Positions 35,348 to 44,703 of a stretch of DNA of 64,000 nucleotides are shown here, in pieces. A program made the translations under genes and the position numbers. Below the pieces are notes generated by a model. That model was not told the origin of the DNA. It did no database searches and was given only the letters and a program-made list of their open reading frames with translations. The stretch covers positions 1-64,000 of the forward strand of contig JAUIAP010000005.1 of NCBI GenBank assembly GCA_030425205.1, in the 5' to 3' direction. The number at the start of each line of letters is the position of its first letter. Position 1 is the stretch's first letter. The stretch comes from Anaerolineae bacterium (lineage in GTDB: Bacteria > Chloroflexota > Anaerolineae > Promineifilales > Promineifilaceae).

Positions 35348-36052
35348 TTACACGGAAACATTTTCAGCACGATCGACCACCAGAATCACCACCCAACTCC
35401 GCCCCAAATCAACTTGCGATATGCGCAAAGTTAGCCCCGCATGGTCAAAATGCGCTCGCCAATCTGCAAAAACATCAGATCCTTCACGCTGTCCTGTTGC
35501 GGCAAATGCCCAATCGATTATCTGCTTGATAACCCCCTTCCCTTTCAGCGTCCCACTCGGCACAATCACAATGCGTCCTTGTGCTCCCAAGATACGGCGC
35601 AAACTGACCAATGTCGCTTGCTCGATAATGAAGGGCGTTGGAAACGTCACAACTACCGAATCAAATATCCCATCTTGAAAGGGTAACTGTTGTCCAACGC
35701 CTTGCACCAATGGCACACGAGCCCCTGTACGCCGTCGGGCAATCCGCCCCATGGCCGTTGATGCATCCATCCCAACGACATCAAACCCTGCATCGCGCAG
35801 CGAATTGAGCAGATGTCCCGTTCCATGTGCCAATTCCAGCACACGCTCCCCGCGCACAAACGGAATTGCCGCACGTCGCCACTTTGCCCACTCTCCCAGT
35901 GAGACTAACCATGCGACTGCATCGTATGTCCACGCCAGTTCGTTGTAAAGGAGATGAAAACCGAACTGGACTAAACGCCAGTATGCTGAGAGCAGGAAAC
36001 CATATACTGAGGACAGTTTTCCATCGTTTTCATTCCATTCATTTGCAGGCAA
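35348..36052 (-). CDS. Class I SAM-dependent methyltransferase
   Basis: A 234-residue Rossmann-type methyltransferase. Motif I is VLELAHGTGHLL near 71-82, followed by VVGMDAS and a FDSVVVTFPTPF motif IV region. The substrate is unknown. The start is uncertain. A TTG at 36052 lies 2 nt beyond the upstream aminotransferase stop, consistent with coupling, and there is no in-frame ATG before motif I. Confidence 0.75.
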   Translation of the reverse strand: MPANEWNENDGKLSSVYGFLLSAYWRLVQFGFHLLYNELAWTYDAVAWLVSLGEWAKWRRAAIPFVRGERVLELAHGTGHLLNSLRDAGFDVVGMDASTAMGRIARRRTGARVPLVQGVGQQLPFQDGIFDSVVVTFPTPFIIEQATLVSLRRILGAQGRIVIVPSGTLKGKGVIKQIIDWAFAATGQREGSDVFADWRAHFDHAGLTLRISQVDLGRSWVVILVVDRAENVSV

Positions 36053-36054
36053 AT

Positions 36055-37233
36055 TTACTCCATCGTCGGCACCACGCGGGCTAGCCGTTCAACTGCACGC
36101 TCTAGATCACGCATTGCGGTCGAAATCGCAAAGCGAATGTACCCTTCGCCAGCCTTGCCAAACGCGCTGCCTGGCGTGCCGGCAACCATAGCCTCTTCGA
36201 GCAGATATTCGGCGATCTCGACGCTATTCTTGCGTGTTTTTGTGAAGCGCGGAAAAAGATAGAATGCACCCTCGATTGACGGACATTCGATCCCGTCAAT
36301 TGTGTTTAATGCAGCCACCATGTAGTCGCGGCGGGCTTGATAACTCTCGCGCATCTGCACGGTCGCCGCTTGCGATCCTTGTAACGCCGCGACAATTGCC
36401 ACCATGCCGAATGAGGATGCGGCGGTTAACGTTTGGCTATGCAAAATTGCGGCGAGTCGCGCGATCGGCTCGGGCGCAACGAGCCAACCAAGTCGCCAGC
36501 CCGTCATTGCATATCCCTTAGACATTCCGTTGACCGTTACAGTGCGCTCGGCCATGCCAGCTTGACTCGCTAGCGGGATGTGTTTGCGCCCATCAAAAAT
36601 CAGCTTTTCATAGATTTCATCTGTGATGACATAGAGATCGTGTTCTAGCGCGACCGCGACGATTGCAGCCACTTCGTTCTGTGTCAAGACACGCCCCGTT
36701 GGATTACTGGGTGTAGTGACCATGATCGCCTTGGTGCGGGGGGTGATTTTATTGCGGATAAGATCGGCCGAAATTTCCCACCCTTTCTCCCCATCCAGCG
36801 CGACAGCGACAGGCACACCGCCATTCAACCGAATCAAGGGTGGATAGGATACCCAGACCGGCTCAAAGTAGAGCACCTCATCCCCTGCGTTTAACATCGC
36901 CCCCAGCGCCAAACTCAATGCCCACTTGCCACTTGGTGTGACGATAATCTGCGTATTGGGATTTACTGCGATTCCCGTATCTTGCTCGAATTTTGCCCCG
37001 ATTGCCTCGACAGCTTCTCGCGTGCCTTTCGAGGGTGCAGGATAATGGGTATTGCCTGCCCTGATCGCGGCAATCGCTGCGTCTTGAATATGAACGGGTG
37101 TGTCAAAGTCAGGATCACCCCCTGCGAGCAAAATCACATCCTCACCCGCCGCTTGCAATGCCTTTGCCCGATTCATCACCGCAACCGTCGCCGATGGCGG
37201 AATGCTTTCCAATAGAGTTGATAAATTTTGCAT
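36055..37233 (-). CDS. Class I/II PLP-dependent aminotransferase
   Basis: A 392-residue fold-type I aminotransferase of the aspartate aminotransferase Ib group. Landmarks are TPSNPTGRVL at 174-183, DEIYEKL and the PLP-binding lysine K239 in NGMSKGYAMTGWRLG. The substrate may be aspartate, a prephenate-type acid or an aromatic amino acid; sequence alone does not decide. The methyltransferase follows 2 nt downstream. A 21-bp inverted repeat of the GTGCGTGGTGCGT family lies just upstream. Confidence 0.88.
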   Translation of the reverse strand: MQNLSTLLESIPPSATVAVMNRAKALQAAGEDVILLAGGDPDFDTPVHIQDAAIAAIRAGNTHYPAPSKGTREAVEAIGAKFEQDTGIAVNPNTQIIVTPSGKWALSLALGAMLNAGDEVLYFEPVWVSYPPLIRLNGGVPVAVALDGEKGWEISADLIRNKITPRTKAIMVTTPSNPTGRVLTQNEVAAIVAVALEHDLYVITDEIYEKLIFDGRKHIPLASQAGMAERTVTVNGMSKGYAMTGWRLGWLVAPEPIARLAAILHSQTLTAASSFGMVAIVAALQGSQAATVQMRESYQARRDYMVAALNTIDGIECPSIEGAFYLFPRFTKTRKNSVEIAEYLLEEAMVAGTPGSAFGKAGEGYIRFAISTAMRDLERAVERLARVVPTME

Positions 37234-37252
37234 GTCGTAGGTTTATTATAAA

Positions 37253-37302
37253 ACGTCGTGCGTGGTGCGTATCAATCTCAAGATACGCACCGCGCACGAC
37301 GT
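37253..37302. repeat. Near-perfect 21-bp inverted repeat (GTGCGTGGTGCGT family)
   Basis: The left arm is 37253-37273, beginning ACGTCGTGCG. The right arm is 37282-37302, ending CGCACGACGT. They are complementary apart from one G-U, with an 8-nt loop. It sits between the aminotransferase start and the S9 peptidase stop. The core GTGCGTGGTGCGT recurs at 55792-55833. Confidence 0.75.
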
Positions 37303-37328
37303 AATACTCGAATTCTCAATGCTCGATC

Positions 37329-39350
37329 TTATTTCAGGTACTTGTCAAACCAGCGCAACATATGCGATAAACGTGCAATGCGCCGATCAGTGCGCCCCAT
37401 ACGGCTTAATCCGTGACTCTCTGCTGGAATAGCCAGCATCTCAGTCTCAATCCCCTGCACCTTTAACACAACATATGCCTGCTCCGACTGCTCAAAATTG
37501 GTGCGGTAATCGGCCAAACTGTGAATAAAAAGGGTTGGCGTTGTCGCCTTGTATAGGTGCGCGATGGGGCTGTGTTCCCAGTTGGTATGGATGTCTTCCC
37601 ACGGATTGGGATCACCTGTTAGATGAACCCACCCCCAGTTAAAATCGGCCGTTCCCCACATGCTCGTCCAATTTGTGACCGACCGCTGTGCAACTGCTGC
37701 CGCAAATCGTTCGGTATGTCCGATGATCCACGTCGTCATGTAGCCGCCATAACTGCCACCCGTCACCCCCATACGTTCTGTGTCGATATAGGGCTGTTCT
37801 GCCATGTAATCTGCCCATGCCATCACGTCCTGATAATCGACAGTCCCCCATACGCCATGAATCGCGCGACAGTGATCGTTGCCATAGCCTTGACCGCCAC
37901 GAGGATTGCAGAAGTAGACGACATAACCATTGGCAGCGAGGTAGTTGAATTCATGCATAAAGTAGGCACCATACTGGGTTTGTGGGCCGCCATGAATTTC
38001 GAGAATAGACGGATACTTCTGCTCGGGATCAAAGTCTGGTGGGAATAGAATCCAGCCTTGCACTTTGTAGCCATCGGCCGATTCAAACCATACTTCTTCC
38101 ACGTTGCCCAAGGGCGTTTCGTCTAACCAATCATTGAGATTGGTCAACTGTCTCTCCTCGCCACTCGCCATATCGCGCACAAAAAGCTGGCCGGGATCCG
38201 TCAACGTCCCCTTGAAATAGACAATTTGTGATTCGTCCTCATTGACGCTGAACAGGCCAACGATACAGTCCCCGATTAGCGTACTCATTTCGCCCGTTGC
38301 GACATCAAATTTGATGAGCGGTTGTTGACCATGCCGCGAGACGGTCGCGTAAAGAGCCGAGCCATCGGCCGACCAGATAGCCGTGCGAATGGGCGCCGTT
38401 CCGTTGATATCATTGAGCGTATTGCTCCCCACATCCAAATCGTGCGCGTCTGATAAGTCTCGCAACGCGCCACCCGTTGCAGGCATCACAAACAGACTTG
38501 TATTACGCCACCACTGATTCTTGCCGCCCCGACCATATAGGGCGATTTGTGTTCCGTCTGGAGAAAAAACAGGGGCAAACAGTGGGCCCTCACTGTCGCT
38601 GAGCTGTATTAAGTGTTCATTGGTGTAGGGATTGGCCGCTCCTTCGTCATCGGTGCGCGGTTCGGCCGAAACGCTGTAAAGCTCAACCGCGTCTGGGTTA
38701 AACTCATGCTCGGGATGTAGATTGATCGTAAACACAATCTCTGACCCATCGGGTGACCAAACAGGTGTGCCAACGTGATTCGGCAGATCGGTCAACTGTG
38801 TCCCCTCGCCATCCTCTACATTGACAATCCACAATTGCATCTTGCTCTTTGGCAAAAACCCCATCCCATCAAATTTATACTGTACGTCCGTGATGTGATG
38901 TGCGACAACGCCGAGCTGCTTCTTTTGCTCATCTGCCTCACGCTCTTTGGCTTCCGCATCCTGTTCAAGCAGAACCACAACAAACTTTGTCCCGTCAGGT
39001 GACCAACGATAATCAAAAAGCTGCCCCTCCAGCGAGGTCAATGGGCGCGCCTCGCCGCCACTCAATGGCAGCAGATAGATCTGCGCCTGTCGCTCGTTTT
39101 GCCGATTAGACATGAACGCAATTTGTGACCCATCGGGTGACCAGCGTGGCTGGGAATCGCTCCAATCCCCATACGTGAAGCGACGTGGCTTACTTTTCCC
39201 ATCGGATGCCACCACAAAGAGATCGGTATGCTTTTTTTCCGTCTTTTCATCGACCCGTTGTACGGTGTAGACGACCTGATTGCCATCGGGGGAAAAATCG
39301 GCCGAACCGATTTGCTCCATCTGATAAAGAGATTCTGCTGTTACGGACAT
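37329..39350 (-). CDS. S9 family prolyl oligopeptidase / acylaminoacyl peptidase
   Basis: A 673-residue serine peptidase. The N-terminal beta-propeller is built from PD40-type repeats, recognisable as recurring WSPDGSQIAF and FSPDGTQIAL units. The C-terminal alpha/beta-hydrolase domain has the nucleophile S533 in GGSYGGYMT, with the His in SHGLSRMGR near 650. No signal peptide is present, so it is cytosolic. It probably trims oligopeptides. Seven residues after the last repeat the hydrolase domain starts with the usual HGGPQTQ segment. Confidence 0.88.
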   Translation of the reverse strand: MSVTAESLYQMEQIGSADFSPDGNQVVYTVQRVDEKTEKKHTDLFVVASDGKSKPRRFTYGDWSDSQPRWSPDGSQIAFMSNRQNERQAQIYLLPLSGGEARPLTSLEGQLFDYRWSPDGTKFVVVLLEQDAEAKEREADEQKKQLGVVAHHITDVQYKFDGMGFLPKSKMQLWIVNVEDGEGTQLTDLPNHVGTPVWSPDGSEIVFTINLHPEHEFNPDAVELYSVSAEPRTDDEGAANPYTNEHLIQLSDSEGPLFAPVFSPDGTQIALYGRGGKNQWWRNTSLFVMPATGGALRDLSDAHDLDVGSNTLNDINGTAPIRTAIWSADGSALYATVSRHGQQPLIKFDVATGEMSTLIGDCIVGLFSVNEDESQIVYFKGTLTDPGQLFVRDMASGEERQLTNLNDWLDETPLGNVEEVWFESADGYKVQGWILFPPDFDPEQKYPSILEIHGGPQTQYGAYFMHEFNYLAANGYVVYFCNPRGGQGYGNDHCRAIHGVWGTVDYQDVMAWADYMAEQPYIDTERMGVTGGSYGGYMTTWIIGHTERFAAAVAQRSVTNWTSMWGTADFNWGWVHLTGDPNPWEDIHTNWEHSPIAHLYKATTPTLFIHSLADYRTNFEQSEQAYVVLKVQGIETEMLAIPAESHGLSRMGRTDRRIARLSHMLRWFDKYLK

Positions 39351-39378
39351 AATTACTCCATTAAATTTTCAAAAAAGA

Positions 39379-39406
39379 TTGACCCTGCTAAAATACATGC
39401 TACAAT
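39379..39406 (+). promoter_or_regulatory. Promoter of the tRNA-Glu gene
   Basis: TTGACC (39379-39384) and TACAAT (39401-39406) are separated by 16 bp, with the tRNA starting 11 nt later. Confidence 0.7.
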
Positions 39407-39417
39407 TCTCAGCCGTT

Positions 39418-39490
39418 GCCCCCATCGTCTAGGGGACTAGGACGTAGCCCTTTCAAGGCTAAGACCGGAGTTCGAATCTCCGTGGGGGCA
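39418..39490 (+). tRNA. tRNA-Glu (anticodon TTC)
   Basis: A complete cloverleaf can be drawn. The acceptor arm GCCCCCA pairs with TGGGGGC, the anticodon stem TAGCC pairs with GGCTA around loop CTTTCAA (anticodon TTC at 39452-39454), and the T arm CGGAG/CTCCG encloses TTCGAAT. The discriminator base is A. CCA is not encoded, so the CCA-adding enzyme in this window must add it. The sequence is similar in layout to E. coli tRNA-Glu. Confidence 0.97.
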
Positions 39491-39493
39491 TCG

Positions 39494-39527
39494 AAAGCTC
39501 ATCCAAATGGATGGGCTTTTTTTATTA
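39494..39527 (+). terminator. Intrinsic terminator of tRNA-Glu
   Basis: AAAGCTCATCC (39494-39504) pairs with GGATGGGCTTT (39509-39519) with one G-U and an AAAT loop, followed by a run of T. Confidence 0.88.
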
Positions 39528-39529
39528 TC

Positions 39530-39660
39530 CCCGCGGGGTCTAATACCCGCCCGCTCTGCGGGGTCTGTAACTCTGAGCAAAATCCGTACCCGAAGGGGCA
39601 AAATTCCGTAATACTCCGTCCGCTTGCGGCGGAGATAGGAATTTTGAGGATTTTGGTTTT
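39530..39660. repeat. Palindrome-rich tract downstream of the tRNA
   Basis: This stretch contains CCCCGCGGGG, two CGGGGTCT units, ACCCGCC...GCGGGGT, and a CTCCGTCCGC/GCGGCGGAG hairpin at about 39615-39634. No gene fits. It resembles a REP-type or decayed mobile repeat. The remaining part to 39846 is AT-rich and holds nothing I recognise. Confidence 0.4.
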
Positions 39661-39846
39661 ATTGTCATTTGTGCGTGTTTGGTGGTTGACCATAGATAAG
39701 TACAACATGTTTAGGCGATCATCTAATTGCGGCAGGAATTATACAACATACGGACATTTGACACTGCTTGTGTATAACATCTAAATCGACAACTTAAAGA
39801 TAACGCAAGGCCACACGTTCGTGACCTTTGTGACTTTCGTGAACAA

Positions 39847-40872
39847 ATGAACCTATTTATCACAGGTGGCGCGGGATTCATTGGCTGCAATTCGGCCGAT
39901 TATTTCCTCAAACAAGGCCACACCGTCACCATTTTTGACAACCTCTCCCGTCCTGGTGCAACCAACAACCTCAACTGGCTCCAGTTGCGTCATGACGATC
40001 CTGAGAAACTGCAATTTGTCGAAGGAGACGTGCGCGACTATGATGCACTGTCACGTGCAATTGACGGTAGCGAGGCTGTCCTCCATCTAGCAGGACAGGT
40101 TGCGGTCACCACTTCAGTCATCAAACCACGCAATGATTTTGAAGTCAACGCACTCGGAACGTTTAACGTCTTAGAAGCGGTGCGCAACTACTGCCCCAAC
40201 GCGCCACTTATCAATGCCTCTACCAATAAAGTTTATGGCGGCATGACACAAATTGAAATTGTCGATAAAGGGGATCAATACGCCTACGCCGACTATCCCT
40301 TTGGCGTTCCAGAAACGGCTCCGCTCGATTTTCATTCACCCTATGGCTGCTCGAAGGGTGCGGCCGATCAATACACAATCGACTACGCCCGCATTTATGG
40401 TCTAAATACACTCACATTTCGTCAATCCTGTATCTATGGGCAACGTCAATTTGGCGTTGAAGATCAGGGCTGGGTGGCGCATTTTGTGATTGCGGCGGTC
40501 AAGAATCGGCCGATTACCATCTTTGGTGACGGCAAACAGGTGCGGGACGTTCTCCACATCAACGACCTTGTGCGTGCCTATGATCTCGGCTTTCAAAAGG
40601 CCGATCAGTTGACGGGTGAAGCGTTCAACATCGGCGGTGGTGCCGACAACACGCTTGCTATCTGGACAGAGTTTGGCACATTGCTGGAAGAACTTTGTGG
40701 ACACGAAATTGAGGTTCACAAAGGAGATTGGCGACCCGGCGATCAGCGCGTTTTTGTCTCTGATATTCGCAAGGCGCAAAACATGCTCGGCTGGCAACCT
40801 ACAATTGCGCCAAAAGAGGGGATCACCAAACTCTATGAGTGGGTTTCAAATAATCCGCATCTGTTTGATTGA
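39847..40872 (+). CDS. NAD-dependent epimerase, CDP-paratose 2-epimerase-like
   Basis: A 341-residue extended SDR. The NAD loop GGAGFIG is at 7-13 and the catalytic YGCSK block follows HSP. The STNKVYGG segment is characteristic of CDP-paratose 2-epimerases (RfbE/Tyv), which make CDP-tyvelose for surface polysaccharides. No other dideoxyhexose genes are nearby, so the true substrate may differ. No Shine-Dalgarno is seen. It is convergent with aroC, with a G/C-rich hairpin between them. Confidence 0.72.
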   Translation: MNLFITGGAGFIGCNSADYFLKQGHTVTIFDNLSRPGATNNLNWLQLRHDDPEKLQFVEGDVRDYDALSRAIDGSEAVLHLAGQVAVTTSVIKPRNDFEVNALGTFNVLEAVRNYCPNAPLINASTNKVYGGMTQIEIVDKGDQYAYADYPFGVPETAPLDFHSPYGCSKGAADQYTIDYARIYGLNTLTFRQSCIYGQRQFGVEDQGWVAHFVIAAVKNRPITIFGDGKQVRDVLHINDLVRAYDLGFQKADQLTGEAFNIGGGADNTLAIWTEFGTLLEELCGHEIEVHKGDWRPGDQRVFVSDIRKAQNMLGWQPTIAPKEGITKLYEWVSNNPHLFD

Positions 40873-40882
40873 TATTCTCTTC

Positions 40883-40915
40883 AACCCCCCCTCCCGATGG
40901 ATGAGGGGGAGGGTT
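40883..40915. terminator. GC hairpin between the epimerase and aroC
   Basis: AACCCCCCCTC (40883-40893) can pair with GAGGGGGAGGGTT (40903-40915) with one bulge. It overlaps the aroC stop codon, and it may serve both converging genes. Confidence 0.5.
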
Positions 40916-42140
40916 ACCCAACCATTGCACGTTGCATCAGCGTGGCATTCAATAAGATAACGGCTAACCGTGATTCGAGCGTTACCCCCGCCCGCACGCC
41001 CACGCATGGATCATGCCGCCCCTTTTTTAGTTCAAAATCGATCTCTTCTAGATTTTTCCGCACAGATTTTTGCTTGTGCAAAATGGTTGACGTTGGCTTA
41101 AAACCGACGCGCGCTGTCAGCGGCATCCCCGTCGTGATACCCCCAATCATGCCGCCGTGGCTGTTACTGAGATAGTTTGTTGTGCGAATCGCGTCATTGT
41201 TTTCACTGCCACGTCGCGCGATGACGTCAATTCCGTCACCAATTTCGCATGACTGCACCGCGTTTAAGCCGCCGAGTACACCCATCATTTCTAACTTCAA
41301 ACTGCGATACATCGGATCGCCGACGAGCGTGGGAACATTGACGGCGACCACTTCGACTTGTGCGCCGATGCTATCGCCCGCGATGCGCGTCTTTTTGATC
41401 AGCTCGCCCGCTTCTTGGGCAAAGTCGGGGTCGAGGGTATGAATTTCGGCCGATTCCATCCCTGCCTGCCACTGGGCAATCACCTCCTGCGGAATGGTCA
41501 TCGTCCCATTTTCAACGACATATTGATTCACCACATCGGCCAAGCTGCGCCCCGTCCGCAATGACCCGACCTGTCGAATGGACGACAATATCACGGTTCC
41601 AAATGTCTCGCGCAAATAGAGTCGTGCGATAGAACCCCCGATCACGTCCGAAATCGCAGAGCGGTAGCTTGACCGACCGCCACCGCGTACGTCTATAAAG
41701 CCTCGTGACTTATGATATTTCACCAAATCGGTGTGTCCGGGACGAACTTCGCCTTTGTCACCCATAAATTGATCGTAGTGTTGTGACTTCTTAGAAGTGG
41801 ACAGGACGATTGCGCTAATCGGTTCGCCTGTTGTGTAGCCAACCTCATAGCCGTTTGTCTCAAATGAACTAGCCTCCACAGTGGCCGTTAAGGTCGTTCC
41901 CGTTGTCAACGCCGCATGATCGTCTTGATAGATGCCAGATAGAAAGATCACTTTGTCTTTCTCATTGCGTGGTGTGCCATGCCGGTTGCCACCGGGTCGT
42001 CGTCGGTCAAGAAATAATTGCACGTCCTCGCGCGTCAAGCGAAGTCCTGCTGGACACCCAAAAACGATTGTCGTCACTGCTGGCCCGTGTGACTCCCCTG
42101 CACCAGCTACCCCAAAAATTGGTCCGCCTAAAATTTCCAT
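40914..42140 (-). CDS. aroC: Chorismate synthase
   Basis: Converts 5-enolpyruvylshikimate-3-phosphate to chorismate with reduced FMN. The 408-residue protein has all three family signatures: GESHGPAVT near the N terminus, the RRRPGGNRHGTPR block, and RGGGRSSYRSA. SNSHGGMIGGITTGMP closes the active site. It is longer than the usual 360-390 residues because of an extended C terminus. It is divergent from aroE across 61 bp. Confidence 0.95.
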   Translation of the reverse strand: MEILGGPIFGVAGAGESHGPAVTTIVFGCPAGLRLTREDVQLFLDRRRPGGNRHGTPRNEKDKVIFLSGIYQDDHAALTTGTTLTATVEASSFETNGYEVGYTTGEPISAIVLSTSKKSQHYDQFMGDKGEVRPGHTDLVKYHKSRGFIDVRGGGRSSYRSAISDVIGGSIARLYLRETFGTVILSSIRQVGSLRTGRSLADVVNQYVVENGTMTIPQEVIAQWQAGMESAEIHTLDPDFAQEAGELIKKTRIAGDSIGAQVEVVAVNVPTLVGDPMYRSLKLEMMGVLGGLNAVQSCEIGDGIDVIARRGSENNDAIRTTNYLSNSHGGMIGGITTGMPLTARVGFKPTSTILHKQKSVRKNLEEIDFELKKGRHDPCVGVRAGVTLESRLAVILLNATLMQRAMVG

Positions 42141-42201
42141 AAGTTATTCAATCAACTCATTATCATTTGCGCTTTCAGGTGACTATTGTACAGTATGCAG
42201 C

Positions 42202-43053
42202 ATGAAAATCTCGGGCAAGACGACAGTTGTTGGCTTAATTGGTTATCCTGTATCGCATAGTTTCAGTCCACGAATGCACAATGCCGCAGCAAGTGCGGCT
42301 GGGGTCGATTTGGTTTATGTGCCATTGCCAGTTGCCCCCGACTCTATTCGTGAGGCCGTGTATGGCCTTCGCGGCTTAGGAATGCGTGGTGCAAACGTTA
42401 CCATTCCCCATAAACAAGCAGTGATGGCCTATTTGGATGAGATTGATGAGGCCGCGCGACTGATTGGGGCTGTCAACACCATTATCATTGCAGAAGATGG
42501 GCAATTGTTCGGGACAAATACAGATTGGTTGGGCTTTGCTGATGATTTGGCGGGTGTGGGGATTTCGGCCGAAAATCGCCAATCAATCGTCCTCGGTGCG
42601 GGTGGTTCTGCACGTGCGGTTGTTTATGCACTGATCCAGCAAGAAGCTGACATCCACCTCTACGCACGTCGTCTTTCTCAGGCCCAAGAACTTGCCGACA
42701 CATTCACAGAATCCACCCGCTATCCCCACATCACCCCCCACTTATTCACAGAGTTACCCGACTTATCCACAGATCAACCGCTTATCATCAATACAACGCC
42801 TCTGGGCATGACCCCGCATGTGGATAACTCCCCATGGCCCGATCAGCTACCGCTTCCAACCGAATGTGCTGTGTATGACCTTGTGTATAACCCCACTGAA
42901 ACAAAACTAATGCGACAAGCCCATGCTGCCAACTGTCACGCCGTTAATGGCCTTGGCATGTTGTTACGACAGGGGGCGGCAGCATTCAAATTGTGGACAG
43001 GGGTTGATCCTAGTTTAGAAGTCATGGGGAATGCAGTAAACAGTGTGCAGTAG
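42202..43053 (+). CDS. aroE: Shikimate dehydrogenase
   Basis: Reduces 3-dehydroshikimate to shikimate with NADPH. The 283-residue protein has GYPVSHSFSPRMHN at 14-27, the catalytic lysine K71 in NVTIPHK and the paired D108 in GTNTDWLGF. The cofactor loop is GAGGSAR. ATG 42202 is chosen because TACAGT (42189-42194) ends 7 nt upstream and the homologous protein begins here; the longer frame runs through aroC. The last codons lie within a CAGTAAACAGT-type repeat. Confidence 0.95.
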   Translation: MKISGKTTVVGLIGYPVSHSFSPRMHNAAASAAGVDLVYVPLPVAPDSIREAVYGLRGLGMRGANVTIPHKQAVMAYLDEIDEAARLIGAVNTIIIAEDGQLFGTNTDWLGFADDLAGVGISAENRQSIVLGAGGSARAVVYALIQQEADIHLYARRLSQAQELADTFTESTRYPHITPHLFTELPDLSTDQPLIINTTPLGMTPHVDNSPWPDQLPLPTECAVYDLVYNPTETKLMRQAHAANCHAVNGLGMLLRQGAAAFKLWTGVDPSLEVMGNAVNSVQ

Positions 43054-43075
43054 ACCCTTTTGGCTCTTACAGGTT

Positions 43076-43891
43076 CTATAGGTCTAACCAATTTAAAATA
43101 ACTTGTCCGACTTTTTGCGGTGCCTCATGCGTCAATAGATGTCCCACGTCGGCTATTTCAACAAAGTTTGTATTCGGCTGCAACTGTTGCCAGCGTTCCC
43201 ATGCCGGTGGGTAAAGCGTATCTGAATTCTCGGCGCGAATCGCCAATGTCGGCAACGTCAATTGTGGTAAGCGTTCCCACACATCGCGCGGCGGCATCGC
43301 GTAAAATCGAGCTTCCCATTCTGCTGGATAAGCCAATTCGATTTCTCCAGCGACATCTTTTGTACCAAAATTGACAAAATCCCACAGTGCTTCATCCGAA
43401 AAACGCGCAAATACCTTTTTGCCACGATAGCGCGCAAATAACGAATCGCGATTTTCCCAACGGGTGCGCCGCCGCAGTGCGCCAGCCACCATTGGAATGT
43501 CGCGTGGATCAACATCATCCATGCGAGATGTGAAGGCGGCAGGTAAAAAGACTGGCTCAATTAGAACCAGTTTTTGAAAGAGATCGGGTCGCTGCAAGGC
43601 GGCATAAAACGTCGCCACGCCACCGAGCGAATGCCCGACACCGATGATATTTGACACCCCCTGCCCATCCAAAAAACGGATGAGGTCGTTGGCAACGGGC
43701 TGCCAGCTATGGAGCGTTTCCCACGGATTGCTGTCGTCCCACATCGGCCGATGTTGTACCGCCAGCACGCGATAGTGCTCCCCTAATGCCGCCAATAATT
43801 GCCGATACGTTCCAGGTGGGTACGCATTTGCATGGGCAAAGTGCAGCACCTCATCGCCTTTGCCAACTTCAATAAATGGGATCTCACTCAT
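43076..43891 (-). CDS. Alpha/beta hydrolase
   Basis: A 271-residue hydrolase with nucleophile motif GVGHSLGG (Ser near residue 88) and the catalytic His in DVGHLLTHEAP near the C terminus. The general fold is clear but the substrate is not. An ATG at 43891 is chosen because GGAG lies 5 nt upstream; ATG and GTG codons lie just before it. It is convergent with aroE. Confidence 0.8.
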   Translation of the reverse strand: MSEIPFIEVGKGDEVLHFAHANAYPPGTYRQLLAALGEHYRVLAVQHRPMWDDSNPWETLHSWQPVANDLIRFLDGQGVSNIIGVGHSLGGVATFYAALQRPDLFQKLVLIEPVFLPAAFTSRMDDVDPRDIPMVAGALRRRTRWENRDSLFARYRGKKVFARFSDEALWDFVNFGTKDVAGEIELAYPAEWEARFYAMPPRDVWERLPQLTLPTLAIRAENSDTLYPPAWERWQQLQPNTNFVEIADVGHLLTHEAPQKVGQVILNWLDL

Positions 43892-43991
43892 CATCACTCC
43901 ATTAAATTTGATAACAGTCTGTTAACCGTTAAATGCTAAATACCAGTTGTCGATTATAGCCACCGACATCTATTCCCGTTACAATGTTGTG

Positions 43992-44672
43992 ATGAACGTA
44001 TTTGGGAATCTACATTGGCTTAATGGTCGCGCTGCAAATGTCTATCTCTATGAAGATGTCGAAAACGGCTGGATTATGGTCGATGCAGGCTATCGTGGCA
44101 TGGTCGATCCCATTGGCTATCTGGCCAAATTAGGCTTGCCCGCCGATGCACTCAAACACATTCTCATCACGCATGCCGATGTCGATCATGTTGGCAATTT
44201 GGCGCACGTTCAAGAACAATCGGGGGCGCAGGTTTATGCGGGAAAAGAATCGGCCGAATTGCTCCCGCAAGCCAAGTTCCCCCTGCATAACAAGTGGTAT
44301 ATTGATCGCATGGCGCCGCTGTTAAAAGTTCGGCCGACGCCAGCCAACGTGATCAAAACGGTCAATGATGGCGACGTTCTTCCCTTAATGGGCGACCTAC
44401 ACGTGATCGCCACGCCGGGTCACACGCCTGACCACCATGCCTTTTTCAGTCCGTCCACCGGTATTCTCTTTGCAGGGGATGCCATCGCCGGTTGGGGTGG
44501 CAAAATTGCCCCCAGTAAGGCGATGATGTCAAACAACTATGATCAGGTGCAGCAATCTGCACTTAAACTTGCCGAGCTAACGCCTGCTCTTTTTGCCTGC
44601 GGACACGGCAAGCCATATCAACACACCTATGATGAGCTGATGGAAATGCTTCTATCGCTCCGTAACTCGTAG
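43992..44672 (+). CDS. Metallo-beta-lactamase-fold hydrolase
   Basis: A 226-residue metallo-hydrolase. The metal motif is THADVDHVG, with H61, D63, D65 and H66. The position usually occupied by the second His is Asp, a variant common in some MBL subgroups. TPGHTPDH and FAGDA supply further ligands, and CGHGKP the last His. The substrate is unknown. ATG 43992 has TACAAT 6 nt upstream, again a leaderless layout. phoU follows 31 nt downstream. Confidence 0.82.
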   Translation: MNVFGNLHWLNGRAANVYLYEDVENGWIMVDAGYRGMVDPIGYLAKLGLPADALKHILITHADVDHVGNLAHVQEQSGAQVYAGKESAELLPQAKFPLHNKWYIDRMAPLLKVRPTPANVIKTVNDGDVLPLMGDLHVIATPGHTPDHHAFFSPSTGILFAGDAIAGWGGKIAPSKAMMSNNYDQVQQSALKLAELTPALFACGHGKPYQHTYDELMEMLLSLRNS

Positions 44673-44703
44673 CCGCGATTTGCAATCGCGCCTATATCTG
44701 AAC

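Noticed and set aside
44170-44191. Loss of a metal ligand in the MBL-fold protein (HADVDH)
   Set aside because: The Asp variant is common in active members of this superfamily, so it is not evidence of inactivation.
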